Below the pieces are notes generated by a model that made no database searches, was not told the DNA's origin, and worked only from the letters and a program-made list of their open reading frames with translations. The position numbers and the translations under genes were made by a program. A stretch of DNA of 64,000 bases from Symsagittifera roscoffensis (Eukaryota > Xenacoelomorpha > Acoela > Convolutidae): positions 6,659,209 to 6,723,208 of the forward strand of contig NC_087065.1 in assembly GCF_963678635.1 (NCBI RefSeq). The letters run 5' to 3'. This document shows, piece after piece, positions 10,482-21,281 of this stretch (position 1 is its first letter; every line of letters starts with the position of its first letter).

Positions 10482-11570
10482 AACTCGAACTGGAAAATGA
10501 GAAACTACAGGAGAAACTGAATACCTTTGAGGCGACAGAAGTCGCAGAGACAAAGGCACCAAGCAGTTTGAGCATGAAACCTAATGTGATCTGCGGTCAG
10601 AGGTTCGGCATGGTGCCGCAAGGAAGCAAAATACAGTCAAAAATCTCGGTAGCAGGAAACCAGGTAATCATAAATCTGAGTGAACCATCGGAGTTCACTT
10701 TGATGCATTTGGACACATATGCAGATTATCTGAGGCAGGTGGGGCCACGCACTGAGTCAAGAGCTGTGCGAGCACTACTAACAACGGGTGGCCCTCGCAT
10801 AAAGAAGGTTCATGGACGCTACGTGGAAGTCTATGAGCCGTATCAAGTGATGCTGAACGTGGATGGAATCAGTATCTACACTAGGACTTATGTGACAACA
10901 GATAGTGACCAAATAGGGCAGATCTATTTGGGTGAGGAGGAACTCAATGTCCGCAGGATAGGCCACGACGCCATGATGGAACAAGACGCAGTACACATTG
11001 GGTACGAAGCAGATGTGACCGCACATCTGCTCGACACCAACGGAAAAAAAATCGGATTCACAGGGCTTCTGGACACAGGAGCGGTAGTGAGTGTGATGCC
11101 GATAAAAACTTGGGAAAGAATGGGCTTCACGAGGGAAGATCTAACTCCAACGAATCTCCGACTGGCCGCCGCCAATCGAGGAGCAATTTACGTAGCTGGA
11201 AGAACACCAACAACGGTTCTCCACATGGGGGGGACGGGATCTTTGGATGAGCTTCTTGGTGGTAGAGAATTTGGACGACGCCGACCAGTTCATCTTGGGC
11301 AGAGATTTCGTCAGGAATTTTGACGTGATGATCGACTTGAACAACGGTCTAATAAGGATTGGGAACCCGGATCGGAATTGTGTTAAGAAACCAATTAACA
11401 GAATAATAACAGACAAAAACAAGGTACCAAATTTTTTAGACAGAAAAGTAAAACTACAGCCAGGCCAGGCTGTAGTAGTAATTTTTAGGATGAAAAATTT
11501 AAATTCGTTAGGTGATAGTAAACAGGTTTGTTTGGTACCGAATCCAAATAGTCAAAGCGCAGTGATTTGA
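10478..11570 (+). pseudogene. Retroviral-type aspartic protease region, frame-broken
   Basis: The frame 10,478-11,323 contains LLDTGAVVSVMP at about 11,066-11,103, the catalytic DTGA active-site loop of a pepsin-like retroelement protease that would cut Gag-Pol. The flap and C-terminal half continue in a shifted frame from about 11,247 (QFILGRDFVRNFDVMIDL, then an NNGLIRIGN strand), where ILGRDF is the hydrophobic-Gly motif typical of the family. A one-base change around 11,250-11,320 separates the halves. The first ~100 codons are a coiled-coil linker from Gag. Confidence 0.8.
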
Positions 11571-11954
11571 GGCTGGAGCTTCTCGGTAACGCGAAACGGA
11601 CTGTGTGTCAGTGTGTTATTGAACACACTGGACACCACGTTTTCAATCAAGCGTGGAAAGAAGCTTGGTTACGCTTTGCCGATGAGGACCGACTATGAAG
11701 AGACACAGAACATGAAGAAATTTATTGTGAAACATTGTCATTATCATGCCAATAAAGAGAAACTTTTAAAAAGAATTAATGAATAAAAATCCATTCATAA
11801 ATTGTTTTCAATGAAGTCCGACACGGACGTCGGCTTATCGATCTGCTCGAAATTTTCCGGAACGCCCCTCATCATATGAACTAGAGTATGGCAAACCGGT
11901 TTTGCCAGAGATAGAACACTTAAAAGGGAAATTAGGCGAGGGAGATTTCGAGCT
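11571..11954 (+). pseudogene. Protease-RT connector, degenerate
   Basis: No long frame survives. By position it is the former connector between protease and reverse transcriptase. Short hydrophobic stretches are readable in several frames, consistent with multiple small indels. Confidence 0.4.
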
Positions 11955-13422
11955 ACTATGGGAGGTTTTAAATCGGAACGCCGATGTATTTTATGTATGT
12001 ACATAAGGCGGATATCGGTTGCTGTAATTTCGTCGAACACGAAATCGAACTTGAGGAAGGCGCCGTTCCCCATAGGGAAGGCGCAAGACGAATGACGCCA
12101 CATAAATTGGAAGCGTGACAAGCGGAAATAGAAATGTTGCTCGAATACGACATGATAGAACCCTCAAAATTGCCATGGGCTTGCGGGGTAGTAATGGCGA
12201 AAAAGAAAGGGGGCAGCTTAAGTTTTGTTGCGACTTTCGCTACTTGAACGCGGTAACGATAAAAGATGCGTACCCGATACCGCGAATAGACGAGAGCCTC
12301 TCTAAACTTGGTGATGCCAAGTTCTTCACCACATTGGACTTGGGTTCTGCCTTCTGGCAGGTCCCGCTGCGGAAGAAGGATAGAGAAAAGACCGGATTCG
12401 CGTGTGAGTTGGGGTTGTACCAGTGGAAGAGGATGCCCTTCGGCTTGTGCACGCAACGGCCACTTTTCAAAGACTGATGGCTCAGGCTTTGACCAGAGTG
12501 ACAAAGAAGTACGGGAATCTTGTGATGTGTTACGTGGATGACGTAGTCATAGAAACACATTGATCGGCTCGATGAGGACTTTGGATGCATGAAAAGAGCA
12601 GGCTTGAAGTGCAAACCATCGAAATGTGAAATCCTTAGGGATTCAATCAAGTACCTGGGAAGAATGGTGGACAGGCATGGTGTGAGGCCGGACCCAGAAG
12701 CAGTAGAAGCAGTGTTGACATGGAAAGCTCCCAGAACGGACACACAGCTCCTGGGCTTCCTTGGGTTTGCCAACTACTACCGTGAGTTCATAAAAGCATA
12801 CGCAGACAAGGTGTATCCTATGCAGAAGCTGATGCGCAACAAAGGGAAAAAGTTCGAATGGAACGATGAAGCACAAGTTGCCTTCGAGATCATAAAGCGG
12901 GAACTGTGCGAAGCGCCAGTGCTAGGCATGCCTACAGAAAAGGGTATGTATGTTCTTGACACAGACGCATCGGTAGTAGCCATCTCAGGAATATTGCATC
13001 AGGAGCAAGAATGGAATGGAAGAACGGTTCTCCGTCCCGTTGCATACGGCAGCAAGGTCTTGAGTGACACTGAGATGAAATATGGTGCACCAAAAGCAGA
13101 AATGTTTGCAGTAGTCACATTTGTGGAAAAATACCGCGCATACTTGGGGAGCGCTCCCTTTAAGTTACGCGTAGACAACAGAGCGTTATCCTGGTTGAAG
13201 ACCTACTCGATGAATCAGAGTTATATTGGTAGATGGATAGTAAGATTGGATGGCTACCACATGATAATCGAGCACAGGATGCGTGATAAACACCAGAATG
13301 CTGACAGCCTCAGCAAGAAAGGTGAGTTCTATGAAAGATTGGAACAGAAGCAGGCCAATCAGGCAGAAATAAAGGAAGGATTCTCGTTTCTGGAAAAAAA
13401 GCTTATGAAGCGCTTCCCTTAA
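11955..13422 (+). pseudogene. Reverse transcriptase and RNase H of copy B (Ty3/gypsy type)
   Basis: RT fingers and palm are clear: GGSLSFCCDFRYLN, then FFTTLDLGSAFWQVPL (first catalytic Asp region) near 12,330, then KRMPFGLC at about 12,430-12,455. A frameshift there ends the frame at 12,477. The catalytic YVDD box is in another frame at about 12,532. From 12,589 the thumb and connection (YLGRMVDRHG, LGFANYYREFI, FEWNDEAQVAF) lead into a Ty3-type RNase H (DTDASVVAISGILHQ, then DNRALSWLK and DKHQNADSLSKK). Gene order PR-RT-RH-IN identifies the Ty3/gypsy superfamily rather than copia or Pao. At least two frameshifts and stops make the copy defective. Confidence 0.9.
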
Positions 13423-14303
13423 CGAGATGGTTGGACAAGTTTGGACATCCAATTCCAGGACATCCTGAGTTACCTGTAGAGAAAGCAGCCAAGATAAAGA
13501 TCCTATCCAAGGGGGACCCGGTCCCCTTGGATCTGTTGCTGAGCTCAAACCTGGTCCAGCAAGAACTCTCTCGCATGAACATAAACAGCCTCTCATTATT
13601 GCATAAAACGGTGCAGGTCACACCGCAAGTGATGCGCATGCTGGATGGATTGTTAGAAAGATAAGTGACCAGACATGACCCCGAATGGACAGCAGCAGTG
13701 GCATCACTGAAAGTCAGGGAGAAGGTGAAGGTCATGCCGTCCAGACGACAACGCGAAGAGAACGAGAGGGATTGTAGGAAAATAGTTCAGCAACTAGTAT
13801 CCTCAATACCACACGAGGTTTCAACCACTACTTCTTACGGACGGAAAGAACAGGGGAGCAATACGCGAAGGAAAACCGTTACCTTTGTGGACCAGGATAA
13901 AGAAGGTGAAAAGGTAGAACGAAACCTGGTGCAAGATTGTTTGTCCGGGGAGACGAACAATGAGAAGAGTCAGCGAGTACAAGATCAACACCCGGGACAA
14001 GAAAGTTTGTCCGGGGAGTCTGAGATAGATGAAAAAGTTCCTGATGAGAAACAGGACCTGGGGAACAAGGTTTTGTCGGGGCAGTTCAGATGGATGCGAA
14101 GAAGGCACAGACATGACCTGGAGGAGCGTGCCGACTCCATCACAACCTCTTCAACAGATGACAATTCCCGAAACTCAGGAATTGACACCTATTCAGACAG
14201 GAACTCGAGCTCGGGTTTCAGAACTGTCCGAACTAGCGATCCATACACTACTAGTGGAAACTCGGGCAAGGGATCTGGACAGAGAGGTATACCAGGATCC
14301 TGA
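13423..14303 (+). pseudogene. RNase H-integrase linker with repeated LSGE-type units
   Basis: The frames 13,431-13,664 and 13,665-14,303 are in phase, separated by one stop. The protein is hydrophilic and not recognisable as a known domain. The DNA word GTTTGTCCGGGGAG occurs at 13,939 and 14,005, with a degenerate third at about 14,070, encoding repeats of the type CLSGE/SLSGE. This is an unusually long connector for a Ty3/gypsy Pol. It could be a processing or interaction segment. Confidence 0.5.
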
Positions 14304-15828
14304 TAGTGATCGCTACCTCATACCAGGTGAAAGAGTCTTTGATAACGCGGCGGATGATCTGGAGACAATAGCGGTATCGAAACGTTCGATGAGTCTGTTG
14401 CCGCAAAAAGAGGTAGTCAGGACTGATCTTCAGACATTCGAACAAGAAACACAGCCATTGGCAAAGATCTGGTGCGTTAAGATGGAAGAGGATACGCATC
14501 AGCCCAATGAGCTGAATAGTCAGATGAGGGTCATGAAGACGTTCTTGAAGGCGAGATACAGACTCTCGGATCTTCTAAGGGCGCAGAGAAATGACCGCAT
14601 GACAAGCAACCTGAAAAGGTGGATCGAGAATGGTTCTCTGGACAAAGGGGACCTTGAGGAAGACAGTTACCGTATCCTGAGACAGTATTTCATGCAGAAA
14701 GAGGGAAGGTTATACTTGAACAAGGACTGGATCGTGGCTTGCAAGAGAAGAGATGAAGACAACGTCCTATACAAGTATAACGCGATAGTGTTGCCGCAAC
14801 TCTATCAGACAGAACTCTTGTTCAGGTCGCATGATCAGATGGGCCATCAGGGGATCGACAAAGTGTACCAGAGGATTCTGAAGCGCTTTGAGTGGCCTGG
14901 AATGAAAAAGGCATGCGAGAAGTGGGTAACAGCATGTCTGTCATGCCAACAGGTCAAGGATCCAAGGAAATTGCGATTTCCCTTGCAATCGATCGAGTCG
15001 TCTGAATTCAACGAGGTGGTGCAGATAGATCACCAAAAGATATGCATGACAGACAGTGGTTATAATCAGGTATTGGTCATGATAGATCACATCACGAAAT
15101 ATGCAGAGGCCTGCGGAAGAGACGTGCCACCACCTGATCAATACGTGGATAGCGAGACACGGTTGTCCGATGACGTTCCAATCGGATAACGGAACAGCTT
15201 TCGTAGGAGAACTCACGAAAGAGCTAATGAGATGCTCACAAGTTGCTCAAGCTCACTCCACGACATACGATCCACAATAAATGGCTTAGTGGAAAGGCAG
15301 AATCGAACGTTAGTGTCGATGGTGAGGGTATATTGTTCCAGGTACATGACCGATTGGGACAGATATCTTCCACAGGTGATGGGAGCTTACAATAGCACAC
15401 AACATTCCACCACCGGAGTAAGCCCACATATGATGCTGACCGGGCACGAGAAGTCTTTGCCCTTGACTTTCTTCTCCTCAGAGTATGAGGGGAAGAAGAC
15501 GTCACCACAGGTCTATGTGAGGGATGTAATTAGACGTCAGCAAGAGTTGAACGACTTGTGTAGACGAAATACTCAGCAAGCACAGGCAAGGCAGAGGAAA
15601 AGGTTTGATAAGAAAGCAGCTGGTGCAAAAATTTACTCGGTAGGAGATTACGTATGGGTATTTCAGAATGTCAAACCACCGAAAGGAACGAAAAAGCTTT
15701 TAGAAAAGTGGAGGGGACCCTTCATGATTACGGAGGTGCATCAGGAGGGACGCTTTTATAGACTGAGTACTGGCCGAGCCGCTCATTACAAAAACATTAA
15801 GACACACAATCCATCGACAGAAGACTGA
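14304..15828 (+). pseudogene. Integrase of copy B: HHCC zinc finger, DDE core, C-terminal domain
   Basis: The zinc finger is intact: H-x4-H (HDQMGH) near 14,830 followed by CLSC near 14,936. The core begins with VVQIDHQKICM, holding the first catalytic Asp. A one-base shift near 15,110 moves the second part (FQSDNGTAF, second Asp, at about 15,175) to another frame. A second shift near 15,283 returns to NGLVERQNRTL with the catalytic Glu. The C-terminal part has the SH3-like GDYVWVF and KWRGPF motifs. Integrase would insert the cDNA into host DNA. The frame 15,232-15,828 and the frame ending 15,189 are in phase with each other. Confidence 0.9.
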
Positions 15829-15843
15829 TGCATACCGGCAGAC

Positions 15844-16560
15844 ATGGAAGAAGGGGATTATCTAATGATGGAGCCTGCTTGTGAGGTCAATGAGAAGGGC
15901 ACCAGGGAAAAGAACGATGGAAATGAGGTCATAGAGGAAGGAACAAGTACACCACTGGACCTGGACCCAAATGACGTGATTGAAGCGGACGATGAAACTT
16001 TACCCTACGCAGAGGAGGACTGGCAGGACCCTGAACAAAGGGAGGTTCCTAAGAACCTGGAACCGGATCTTCCGTTCACGATACAGACTCGTTAGAAAGA
16101 CAGGACAAGATCCAAGAAGAAAAATAACCCTTACGGCGACGATTGTGTAGTGGACAGGATAGACCTAAAGAAGATAGGGGAAAAAGTAGTGGGTCTAGAA
16201 GAAATAACTGTGTCACAGGACATTGACATAGTCGATGATCACGACGATGAGTGGGTCGATGACCGCTCGAAACCCGAGGTAGAATTCAACGACGAGCAAC
16301 AGCAGTCATATGAACAAGACTTGACGAATCTGCGTGTCTTGGAATGGCTGAAAGAAATGACGTCGGTTCTAAAGGAGACCAGTGTCACGATTCAAGATGT
16401 AGATCGTGAAAGCATAAAATACATGAAAACCGAACGAGAAGATCCTTCCTGGGCTGCCCAGGAGGGGCGACTACTCATTCCGGCTTCCAATCTCGATTTG
16501 ATACCCGGTATGCAATCGACGGTGACGTCGATGGATTTTTTTGTCCGGGGAGTGGGGTAG
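15844..16560 (+). pseudogene. Acidic C-terminal tail of Pol
   Basis: Two frames in phase (15,844-16,095 and 16,150-16,560) encode a very Asp/Glu-rich protein (DDETLPYAEEDWQDPE) with no recognisable domain. They follow integrase within 20 nt and end at a TAG in the purine-rich GGGGAGTGGGGTAGG at 16,547-16,561. That run could also serve as an internal polypurine tract. The role is unknown. Confidence 0.5.
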
Positions 16561-16586
16561 GACTTACCCACACTGAAAATTTATTT

Positions 16587-17125
16587 AAAAAAAATTAAGA
16601 ATAGCAAGAGAGACAGGAGACATAGAAGCAGAAACAGGTGAAGAACCTAAGAAACCTGACATAGGGAGGGTAGTTGAGTCATGTTTTAACTTACCAAATG
16701 AATATTCAAATAGCATAATACTAACAGACAGCGATTTCATACTCACGGATAGAACATGTGCAATAGCAATCACAGCAGACATGAGTTTTAAGACAGCGTT
16801 AGCAGCAGATTTTAAGAGAGAATATAAAAACATAGAATTCCTTTGGAAGCAAAGACCAGGAATAGGGGGCGTAGCAGCCTTGCCTCCAGCGGCGTCACAT
16901 ATACCGGGAAAATACCTATGTTTCTTAGTGACACGGGCGACGGAGAAGCGGAACGTAGACCCGGAAAACCTAGTCTTGTCCTTGACGAGATTGAGAGACT
17001 TACTCGTGGAAAGGGATGTGAACGAGCTTCCGCTTCCAGTGTACGACCCGAACAGAGGACGACTGCATCCTCGAGAACTGTACGCGGTCATACATGTAAT
17101 CTTCTCTGATACTAATATACAATAA
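16587..17125 (+). pseudogene. Macro-domain-like (ADP-ribose-binding) segment downstream of integrase
   Basis: Open from about 16,587, this frame encodes roughly 178 residues laid out like a macro domain. There is an N-terminal strand (SIILTDSDFILT), a substrate-loop region ADMSFKTALAADFKREY, which lines up with the usual D-x-x-M-G-x-G-I-A-x-x-F-K pattern, then GGVAALP, a central strand YLCFLVTR, a helix LVLSLTRLRDLL, the loop strand NELPLPVYDP and the last helix and strand AVIHVIFSDTNIQ. The usual glycines of the loop are partly replaced (SFKTALAA), so ADP-ribose hydrolase activity is doubtful. Macro domains bind or remove ADP-ribose. Its place directly after Pol suggests it was part of the Pol polyprotein or of a separate product. 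The family call is from pattern reading, not a profile search. Confidence 0.6.
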
Positions 17126-17535
17126 TACTTACATAAGAAATATTACTTGAGTATAGGCTGAGTTAAAGTGACATGCAAGAGGGTGTCAGACTAACTTAGG
17201 TAATGTGTGTTATGTTATGTTATGTGTTATGTTATTGAGGTCCTGGGTAAAAAGGAGTTAGTGACCACGAACAACTGAATAACGATCTTAGGAATAGATC
17301 CAAAGTTTGGACTGTCCAATCTTAGGTCGAATTCCAAAATTTTAGAGACCGATTGATTTTAATAAACTTTAGGATCAAAATCTTTTTATCTGACTGTTTT
17401 AAATAAGTTTTAGCGAAGTTAAGGTGAAACCGACAAGTGTGATATTCATGACCTCTTTTCTAGATCCTGATTGATCATTTAATTGCTCACTTGAGTCAAA
17501 CCGTGAATCAAATCGAATCAAAACCTGGAAAGAGG
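17126..17535 (+). other. Non-coding spacer between pol and accessory ORF, with GTTAT microsatellite
   Basis: The spacer is AT-rich. A short GTTAT/TTATG repeat lies at about 17,206-17,236. A splice acceptor for a subgenomic accessory mRNA would be expected here, but I cannot choose one. Confidence 0.5.
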
Positions 17536-18140
17536 ATGGATAATTTCAACTTGGATGAATTGATGGACCTGGCAGAGGCATATGTAGGACCGATGGTAGA
17601 TGCGATCTATCGTCGGCTAATGGATCGAGACTTCGCTCTGGAGGACCCAGAGGTAGTCATGTTGCTGACCACCCTGATAAACATCTTGGGGCATGACAAC
17701 CGTGGAGACCGCCCCACGGAAGTCTTATTGATGGCAGCATACGGAGAAATGGGAGTACTAGACCGCCCGAACATGAGAGTGATGAGGTGGAGAAACGGGG
17801 CTCTCTCAGGGAGTGACTTGGCGAACGAGCCTGGATTGGGAAGTTCTAGGACATACCAACCAGGTGAGATGCCAATGCCCTCTAAGCCTAAACCTGGGCT
17901 GACGAGAATGCATCGGGAGATGAACAGCGAGGCGACCTCGTCTGGTTCACCACTGAGAATAGCTGTGCCACCAAAGAGGGCGAGAGTAGAACAGGGGATT
18001 CAAACGAAACAAACCATGCAAGATCTAGATGGGATGAAGGATGAGCTGGAAAGGACCAGGAAGGAGCTGGATGAAATGACTAGGACCATGCTCATTTTGG
18101 AGGACGACAGAGACATTTGGAAGAGATTGTTTGAAGACTG
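17536..18140 (+). pseudogene. Accessory ORF N-terminal leader, first copy
   Basis: The first ATG in the frame is 17,536, giving MDNFNLDELMDLAEAY; the frame is open back to a TAG at 17,461. The protein has a helical start, a Ser/Pro-rich middle with PPKRAR (basic, NLS-like), and a coiled-coil end (LDGMKDELERTRKELDEM). The part from about 17,732 onward is repeated at 19,079-19,490 with more than 90 percent similarity by eye. Near 18,141 the sequence jumps into a segment that elsewhere lies some 3 kb further downstream, so this is the left half of a rearranged copy. Function unknown. Confidence 0.6.
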
Positions 18141-19070
18141 CAACAAAAAGCAGGGTGAAGATGGCGATTGGGGTACAAAGACAGACAGAGATGAACCCAA
18201 TCACAAATGTGTTTGCTGGCATTAATGACCATTTACATAGTAGGGGTTTTCTGAGCAGACTCAGAGAGCCTACGACAGCTGAAGCCGCTGTATGGCCAGC
18301 GATAAAAAATATACTCGAGTCAATAAGTGAAGTAGAGGATACCCTGTTTGAAAGTTCGTTCACCAAAATGACACCGAGAGCCGTGTTTGCGCTGTCTCCG
18401 GGGTTTGCACGTCTCCCGGATGGACTAAAATTCGTGTATGCGATTGTGGCCTTGCTCTCAGAAGGGAAATATGATGTAATCATATCGGCCCCAAATCGCG
18501 AGATAGAGATGGAGAATCTGAGACCATTCAGGGCCGAACTACCGGCGGTCTGGTCGGATATCTCGAACGCAATGAGAGGATTCAAGGACCACTCATTACA
18601 CATGCTAGTGTTGAACGAGGTGCTGGGGTTGGAACTGTCCAACTTCAGTCGACAGCTCAAGTTGAAGCCAGGAATAGATGACGACCATTGAGTAACTGTG
18701 GCGATGTCGAATAACTTATGGTTCCGAGGAATGGACATAAAAGAGGAAGGAGAGAGAAGAAATAACTCCAAGGATACCAGAGCTCACTTGGAGGCGATGG
18801 TTTTGAGAACCAAACCAGAAGCTAGCCAGTGGCTACACCTAACTCCTGGAGTAGCGGCATTGGGTGCGGATGCTTGTGAGCAAGGTCCAGTGATGATCAG
18901 GAAGATCCATGCCTAACTTGTAAAGGAGGTGAACCTGGCCGAAAATGCCGAGGAGAAGGCAGCCGAGTTTGTAAACAGAGTGAGCCAAGCTACTCTGGAA
19001 TTTTTCTGGACTGAGAAGGTGAAGGGAGAAGAAGGCTTTCAACGGACTGATAGCATGCTGAAAGGGCTGG
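18141..19070 (+). pseudogene. Accessory module with GINDHLHSRG motif, first copy
   Basis: It matches 21,545-22,430 closely in DNA and protein. The frame 18,131-18,691 holds VFAGINDHLHSRGFL, then LPDGLKFVYAIVALLSEGKYDVIISAPNR and a helical tail. GIND resembles block III (GxND) of SGNH hydrolases, but I do not see blocks I and V, so the fold is uncertain. Stops at 18,689 and 18,914 break it. At about 19,071 the sequence jumps back to the leader module at CCTATTGATGGCAGCATACGG. Confidence 0.55.
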
Positions 19071-19078
19071 GAGCCTAT

Positions 19079-19807
19079 TGATGGCAGCATACGGAGAGAG
19101 GGGAGTACTAGACCGCACGAACATGAGAGTGATGAGGTGGAGAAACGGGGCTCTCTCAGGGAGTGACTTGGCGAACAAGCCTGGATTGGGAAGTTCTAGG
19201 TTTTATCAACCAGGTGAGATGCCTTTGCCCTCCAAGCCCAAGCCTGTGCTGAGGAAAATGCATCAAGAGATGAACAGCGAGGCTGCCTCGTCTAGTTCAC
19301 CACCATAATGGCTGTGCCACCAAAGAGGGCGAGAGTAGAACAGGGGATTCAAACGAACCAAACCATGCAAGATCTAGATGGGATGAAGGATGAGCTGAAA
19401 AGGATCAGGAAGGAGCTGGATGAAGTGACTAAGACCATGCTCATTACGGAGGACGACAGCGACATGTGGAAGAATTTGTTTGAAGACTGCAACAGGAATC
19501 AGAATGAAGAAATTGAGCGCTTGAGGCGGGACTACAAGGAGCGATCGGAACGGGTGGCTTTGACTACAGCCGTGGAAAAGTGATACCTGCAAGGGGTATT
19601 CCTCGTGGGCAGTCCCCGATGGAGCTCTTGACGCCTCGAGAGATGAGTCAGGCAACGGAAACGAGATCACCGACAACTACAGGTCGAGTGACGATCCCGG
19701 ACCCGAGTGACACCTTGGGTGACCCAGTCAAGGAAAAAACGGTGAGGAAGCTGATAGAGACAACTGGACGACTAGTCGCCAACAAGAATGCGCCAGGTCC
19801 GGGGTGA
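19079..19807 (+). pseudogene. Accessory ORF N-terminal leader, second copy, and linker
   Basis: The segment repeats 17,732-18,140 (for example NMRVMRWRNGALSGSDLAN and PPKRARVEQGIQT) and then continues beyond it, so this copy retains the original junction. A frameshift lies around 19,305 and a second around 19,580. The following linker is Thr/Pro/Arg-rich. The coiled-coil part (DELKRIRKELDEV) is retained. This copy leads into the SGNH-like segment and represents the ancestral order. Confidence 0.6.
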
Positions 19808-19931
19808 CTGCACCCTATGGAACGATCGACGATACCGGCAGAGTACGACTCTCCCAAAGCGTGATGACCAGACAGGGAGTTAGCGACACAACGCCACCCT
19901 CACTAAGGTCCCAGAGAGGAGGATACGAAAG

Positions 19932-21281
19932 ATGCCGGCGAAGAAAGTGTCACGTGTAATAGATGTACAGAAGAACAATCAGTTGAAGTATAACTTCACA
20001 GGAGTTCCAGCGGCGGATTCGAGAGCTTGCTTCAATCGAGCGACCTGGAACTCGGCAGTGAACCTGCAGCAACCACCGCTGGGAACATCACATCTGATAC
20101 TGGGAGATGGCTAAGTCAGAGTACTCTCGAACTTGAGAACCTCTTGGGTCACCACGGTGTTGGCCTTCGGAGGCGCGACCATAGCCCAGTTCTTTCGGAT
20201 GGTGGAGTTGATGAACCCAGGGAGAATCCCTAATGTAATGATATTAGTGGGGACAAATAACATCTCGAGAAGCTCGGATGAGGAGGAAGCACTATGGGAA
20301 TCAATGATGGTGTGCTTGTTTACTACTCTCTGGCAGAAGTTCAATTGCGCGGTACTGACCGTTTGCACTGTGCCAATGAATGCGAGGAGTATGACTGCGA
20401 CAGGGAGAAGGCACAACGAAGGAGTGGTCAGGTGGAATAACATCCTAAGGAATCTCGCAAGTCGGAATGCCGGAAGGATGATCCTCATGGACATCGAACA
20501 TGAGTTGATAGCTATGGATCAGGCCAGGCTGACTACGGACGGCATCCACTTCGATAATATAGAAGGACAGGCTTGGTTGAACAGAGTATTCCAAGAGCGA
20601 TTGGATGAGTTGGAAGTAGAACTCTTTGACACAGGAGTGCTAAAGGAGGAAGGAGCGTTGAGCGAACCTGTGATTACCGCCTTTGTGCCTCCTAGCTTAG
20701 AAACACGCTTGGGGATAGTCTCGGCCGTGACGAACTATAGACAGCAGAGCTCTAGCGAACCAGGTCAAAGAACAGACGTTCAAGATCGGTTGGGAGAAGC
20801 GCCAATGAGGAGGATCATTAATCCTAGGAGAAGACTGGGGCCTGTTAACCCAATGGAGGAGACAGCCAGCACCTCTAGATCGGACACGAGGTCGGAGACG
20901 ACAAGGACCAGTCATGAGGAAAGACGCCCTAACAGGAGCTCTCTAATGTGGTCGAGGCCAACACCTTCTCCATGGCACATATACAAGGATGACCTGATGA
21001 AACTGAACTTTCAGACGGTGAGCTTCGCAGCGGATGCCATGAGGATGCTGAACGGAGCAATATTATCGGTCAGCGGATTGTACTCGATAACAGGAGTGGA
21101 CTGGTTGATAGCGGCTGGCATAAACTTCAGCTCTACAACTGCCTTGAGGTTTGCTGACCTAGAAGGACTGCCCTCTAATAACACAATGGGACCAGTGAAC
21201 GCCCGACCGTTACAAGACGTAAAATTGAATCACGATGAGGGGAATCGAGAAGAGAGAGGGCGCCGATTGGTCAACATGTGA
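19932..21281 (+). pseudogene. SGNH-hydrolase-like domain with glycine in place of the nucleophilic serine
   Basis: The frames 19,932-20,114 and 20,133-21,281 are in phase, separated by one TAA directly after ILGDG. The SGNH blocks can be read in order: block I LILGDG at about 20,095-20,110 (usual GDS; here Gly replaces Ser), block II FGGATI, block III ILVGTNN at about 20,243-20,265 (GxN), and block V TTDGIHF near 20,540 (D-x-x-H). SGNH enzymes are esterases or lipases. Some relatives, such as the OSK domain of Oskar, have lost the triad and bind RNA. Here the Asp and His remain but the nucleophile is missing. About 200 residues of Arg/Ser-rich linker follow. Esterase domains are known in ORF1 of some CR1-type LINEs but are unexpected downstream of a Ty3/gypsy pol. 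Confidence 0.65.

Noticed and set aside
7477-17272. 14-bp inverted match GTTCGTGGTCACTA (7,477 and 17,259) as possible element ends
   Set aside because: Several such matches are expected by chance in 64 kb, and similarity does not extend.
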